Assembly (NCBI GenBank): GCA_027486845.1
Contig: JAIXOL010000028.1
Span: 62,001 to 126,000 of the forward strand
Reading direction: 5' to 3'
From: Cytophagaceae bacterium
GTDB taxonomy: Bacteria > Bacteroidota > Bacteroidia > Cytophagales > Spirosomataceae
Length of the DNA stretch: 64,000 nt
The notes beneath the pieces are model-generated. The model was given only the letters and a program-made list of their open reading frames with translations, ran no database searches and was not told the origin of the DNA. A program made the translations under genes and the position numbers. How positions within the stretch are numbered: the first letter of the stretch is position 1; every line of letters begins with the position of its first letter. Below are positions 61,411 through 64,000 of the stretch, in pieces.

Positions 61411-61494
61411 GAGGGCGTTTAGAATAAGCCCTCTCGAATAAATAAGGAAGGCTTCGCTGAGTGATATATGCTCATAGCGAAGCCTTACTTATTT
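61411..61494. repeat. two hairpins after the adaptor gene, the second of the GGAAGGCTTCG family
   Basis: GAGGGC/GCCCTC at 61411-61416 and 61428-61433, then near-perfect 22-24-bp arms at 61440-61461 and 61471-61494 (core AAGGCTTCGCT and its complement). The long arms share GGAAGGCTTCG with 58231-58241. Confidence 0.75.
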
Positions 61495-61588
61495 GTCAGC
61501 ATCTCTTTTTTTATTCAAGTGTTTTAATTTACTTAGCATCAGAAAAGTAGAACAAGTTTCCAAACTTGCTCATAATCGTTGGAATAGA

Positions 61589-62575
61589 ATGAAAATTACA
61601 GTAATCGGTGGGGGAAGCTGGGCTACGGCAATCGTAAAGATATTGAGTCAAGGAAATGTACAAATAAAATGGTGGATGCGAAGTGTAAGCGATGTGGAAC
61701 ATATCAAAAAACACCACCATAACCCCAAATATTTGAGTAGTGTAGAAATTCATCCTTCTAAAGTTAAGCCTTATACAAATCTCAAAGAAGCATTACGAGG
61801 CACTGAATGGGTAATTTTGGCCGTACCTGCGGCATTTGTGAGCGATGCAGTTAAATCCATATCAGCAGAAAATTTTATCAATAAAAAAATCATTTCAGCC
61901 ATTAAAGGAATGATTCCCGAAAGTAATCAACTTATTACGGATTATTTGGCAGAAAACTACGGAGTATTACATCAAAATATGGGTATTATCGCTGGCCCAT
62001 GCCATGCCGAAGAAGTAGCTCTCGAAAAACAATCTTATCTTACAATCGCCTCATCAAATGTCGAGCTGGCTACCGAATTTGCCGAATTGATGCGTTGCAG
62101 ATTCGTAAAAACTTCTATACTTGCTGATATTTACGGTGTAGAATATGCTGCAGTTATGAAAAATATTGTGGCTTTGGCTTGCGGTATCACGCACGGATTG
62201 GGTGGAGGAGATAATTTTCAAGCCGTTATGGTTTCAAACGCTATGCAAGAAATCAAGCGAGTGGTTGATGTAATTGCACCTTTGGAGCGAGATTTGAGTG
62301 CTTCTGCCTACTTGGGTGATTTGTTGGTAACGGCTTATTCACAATTTAGTCGAAATCGTACTTTTGGCAATATGATTGGTCGAGGATACAGCGTGAAAGC
62401 AGCTCAACTCGAAATGAATATGATTGCCGAGGGCTATTATGCAGTGAGGTGTATTTACGAAATGATGCAGCAAAACGAAATAGAAATGCCAATAACTGAT
62501 TTTGCGTATCAGATTCTTTATAAAAATGCGTCCTTCAAGAAAGAATTTGAGGTTTTGAAAGGGAAGTTGAAGTGA
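61589..62575 (+). CDS. gpsA: NAD(P)-dependent glycerol-3-phosphate dehydrogenase
   Basis: GpsA reduces dihydroxyacetone phosphate to sn-glycerol-3-phosphate for phospholipid synthesis. The 328 residues (start 61589) open with the Rossmann motif KITVIGGGSWATAIVKIL, followed by WVILAVPAAFVSDAV, ISAIKGMIPESNQLITDY, IIAGPCHAEEVAL, the catalytic-Lys region YAAVMKNIVALACGI and YLGDLLVTAYSQFSRNRTFGNMIGRGYSV. The open frame upstream to 61493 crosses palindromic DNA and lacks family sequence. Monocistronic. Confidence 0.96.
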   Translation: MKITVIGGGSWATAIVKILSQGNVQIKWWMRSVSDVEHIKKHHHNPKYLSSVEIHPSKVKPYTNLKEALRGTEWVILAVPAAFVSDAVKSISAENFINKKIISAIKGMIPESNQLITDYLAENYGVLHQNMGIIAGPCHAEEVALEKQSYLTIASSNVELATEFAELMRCRFVKTSILADIYGVEYAAVMKNIVALACGITHGLGGGDNFQAVMVSNAMQEIKRVVDVIAPLERDLSASAYLGDLLVTAYSQFSRNRTFGNMIGRGYSVKAAQLEMNMIAEGYYAVRCIYEMMQQNEIEMPITDFAYQILYKNASFKKEFEVLKGKLK

Positions 62576-62587
62576 TTTTTCTTTGTT

Positions 62588-62615
62588 GGTTACCTTCGAC
62601 TTCGCTCAGGCAACC
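62588..62615. repeat. intergenic palindrome with the CCTTCGACTTCGCTCAGG motif
   Basis: GGTTACCT and AGGCAACC arms (one mismatch) flank CTTCGACTTCGCTC. The same core occurs in reverse orientation near 16330-16343. From memory this motif is widespread between genes of Bacteroidota. Confidence 0.6.
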
Positions 62616-62702
62616 CAAAAAGCTTGAAAGTTTCTTCAGTGAATGATTTTTCGGTGAGTTAGCATATTGGGGGTGCCAAAGTAGCCAAACTTCACCCAAA
62701 AA

Positions 62703-62984
62703 TCAAACCCTACTCAAAACCTTCGAAACCAAAAATACTACGCCTGACATAATCATTTGTACGCTCGTCAGAACTCCAACGCTCATGTTAGATTTTGCAT
62801 CCGCAAGATTCAGAAAATGATGTACGCTTACGCTGATTGACACCAAAATAATTCCGCCCAAAACAGCGATAATGATACTTTTCATAAAATCAGACACTTT
62901 TGGATTTTTACGAAGCAAAAATATGGTTCTAAGCGATAAAAACAGAGGTAATATCGCAATGATAATGGCATAAACAATTTCCAT
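62703..62984 (-). CDS. small membrane protein of unknown function
   Basis: A 93-residue hydrophobic protein with three likely membrane spans (about 2-22, 36-58 and 68-90: VYAIIIAILPLFLSLRTIFLL; IIIAVLGGIILVSISVSVHHFL; VLTSVQMIMSGVVFLVSKVL). No family is recognised. It starts four bases after the stop of the HIT-protein gene and is thus probably in one transcript with it. Confidence 0.7.
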   Translation of the reverse strand: MEIVYAIIIAILPLFLSLRTIFLLRKNPKVSDFMKSIIIAVLGGIILVSISVSVHHFLNLADAKSNMSVGVLTSVQMIMSGVVFLVSKVLSRV

Positions 62985-62988
62985 AATA

Positions 62989-63381
62989 TTAGTTTAAAAA
63001 ACTCCTGATTTTGGCAGCAGTTTTGGCGAGTTCTTCTTGCGAAAGTTTTAATTTGTGATTGAAATTCATATCATTCATGCTGTTCATCGGAATCAGATGA
63101 ACGTGGGCATGGGGCACTTCTAAACCAATAACGGCAACACCCACACGCTTGCAAGGTATGGCTTTACGAATGGCTGGCTCGATTTGTTTAGCAAAAGTCA
63201 TGAGACCTGCATAAAGCTCATCGCTGAGGTCGAATAAATAGTCAATTTCTTGTTTTGGAACAACCAAAACGTGACCAACTGCACAAGGGAATACATCTAA
63301 AAATGCAAAATATTGGTCGTTTTCGGCAATTTTATGGCAAGGAATTTCACCTGCAATGATTCTTGAAAATATGGAAGCCAT
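62989..63381 (-). CDS. HIT-family protein (Hint-like nucleotide hydrolase)
   Basis: HIT proteins hydrolyse adenosine phosphoramidates or related nucleotides. The 130 residues show the family opening SIFSRIIAGEIPCHKIAENDQYFAFLDVFP, GHVLVVPKQEIDYLFDL and the active-site histidine triad HAHVHLIP near residue 95. Size is typical for the Hint/HinT type. It is first in a short unit with the small membrane protein after it. Confidence 0.94.
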   Translation of the reverse strand: MASIFSRIIAGEIPCHKIAENDQYFAFLDVFPCAVGHVLVVPKQEIDYLFDLSDELYAGLMTFAKQIEPAIRKAIPCKRVGVAVIGLEVPHAHVHLIPMNSMNDMNFNHKLKLSQEELAKTAAKIRSFLN

Positions 63382-63387
63382 TTTTTG

Positions 63388-63402
63388 AGTGCTGAGTTAA
63401 GA
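63388..63402. repeat. second copy of the intergenic 15-mer of 24451-24465
   Basis: AGTGCTGAGTTAAGA again, just upstream of the HIT gene, followed by a TATCGACT-type low-complexity run (to about 63458) that resembles the run near 59965. Confidence 0.5.
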
Positions 63403-63452
63403 GTTCTGAATTATGAGTTATTTTCTATCGACTGTCGTCTGTGGACTATCGA

Positions 63453-64000
63453 CTATAACAAATCACTCAATGCGTCTTTAATTGTTGTAAATTTATACTG
63501 AAAATTGGTTTCTTTCGAAAGCCTTTTGTTCATCACAAAGTTACCACCAGTTACGACAATTCCCATTTCTCCGAATACTAATTTTAATGCAAAACTTGGA
63601 ACATTCGGTAACCAAAGTGGCTTTTTCAGTACTTCCGCTGCAACACTTGTCATTTCTTGATTCGTGACAGGATTTGGTGCAACGGCATTAAATGCCCCCT
63701 GCATTTTTTCATCTTCGATGGCTTTTACGAAAACCCCACAAAGGTCATCTACGTGAATCCATGACATAAATTGCTTACCATTTCCCAAAGCTGCCCCAAA
63801 ACCAAGTCGAATTGGTTGAATGAGTTTGGGCAAGGCTCCACCTTTTTCGCTCAAAACAATGCCAATTCTAATGCTAACTATTCGAGCGGCATTCGTAACT
63901 TTTTTAGCATTAATTTCCCAAAGTTTGGTACATTCGGCCAAAAAGTCATTTCCTAAAACACTACTTTCATCTAATTTTAAATCACCTGTATTTCCGCCAT
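63453..64000 (-). CDS. TIGR01777-family NAD-dependent epimerase (YfcH-like), 5' end outside window
   Basis: The frame is open to the right edge, and the residues at the edge (GNTGDLKLDESSVLGNDFLAECTKLWE, in two blocks) match the middle of the TIGR01777/YfcH family, so about 120 N-terminal residues lie beyond the window. Further motifs are RIGIVLSEKGGALPKL, GNGKQFMSWIHVDDLCGVF and FNAVAPNPVTNQEMTSVAAEVLKKPLWLPNVPSFALKLVFGEMG, again in separate blocks. These proteins have an extended-SDR fold and unknown substrate. The TTG at 63941 is an internal codon, not the start. Confidence 0.9.
   Translation of the reverse strand, partial: GGNTGDLKLDESSVLGNDFLAECTKLWEINAKKVTNAARIVSIRIGIVLSEKGGALPKLIQPIRLGFGAALGNGKQFMSWIHVDDLCGVFVKAIEDEKMQGAFNAVAPNPVTNQEMTSVAAEVLKKPLWLPNVPSFALKLVFGEMGIVVTGGNFVMNKRLSKETNFQYKFTTIKDALSDLL

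Overview
The window reads as chromosomal DNA of a low-GC member of the Bacteroidota, most likely order Cytophagales (an Emticicia-like member of the Spirosomataceae is my best guess; this is inference). The reasons are the complete type IX secretion/gliding core (porP-like, gldK, gldL, gldM, gldN), two SusC/SusD nutrient-uptake pairs, the Bacteroidota promoter pattern TTTG-N19-TAnnTTTG upstream of tRNA-Trp/secE, an absence of Shine-Dalgarno sequences, DUF4271 next to hemD, and AT-rich intergenic DNA studded with short palindromes.

Layout. 0-9 kb is mostly housekeeping: queA (cut by the left edge), a small outer-membrane barrel, tyrS, tRNA-Trp, secE, nusG, a GNAT/GT2 glycan pair, an unusual SDR, yceI and pyrD. 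9.3-16.3 kb is a TetR-headed RND efflux operon (TolC, lipoprotein adaptor, inner-membrane pump). 16.4-20.9 kb holds a GH10 xylanase, sucD, a DUF4271 protein and hemD. 21-27 kb is the type IX secretion operon. 27-43 kb is a carbohydrate region on the minus strand: myo-inositol oxygenase, SusCD pair 1, a three-gene unit (acyltransferase, SRPBCC, esterase), a KdgF-like cupin, a pectin methylesterase fused to an esterase, and SusCD pair 2. 43-49 kb is the most accessory-looking part: a very large ThuA/dehydrogenase/cupredoxin protein, a single-domain Y1 (HUH) transposase with three REP-like hairpins beside it, and a PD-(D/E)XK nuclease gene broken at a run of ten G. 49-52 kb is a sugar oxidoreductase/epimerase pair divergent from an AraC regulator. 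52-64 kb returns to housekeeping genes (a quinone reductase-MaoC fusion, moxR, prmC, ribD, proC, a TolC/adaptor pair without a pump, gpsA, a HIT protein and a TIGR01777 epimerase cut by the right edge).

How it fits together. The secretion operon would export proteins to the surface. The two SusCD pairs, the pectin esterase, KdgF and xylanase point to plant cell-wall polysaccharide use, with hexuronates as a likely product. A 25-bp sequence is shared by the regions upstream of the inositol oxygenase and of susC pair 1, where it is followed by a second copy of its core 21 bp away; this suggests one LacI-type regulator controls both.

Best candidates for a second look are the hairpin/Y1-transposase unit at 46.9-47.6 kb, the probable phase-variable nuclease at 47.6-48.9 kb, and the shared operator. 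All identifications rest on reading motifs and protein sequence by eye; no database search was run.
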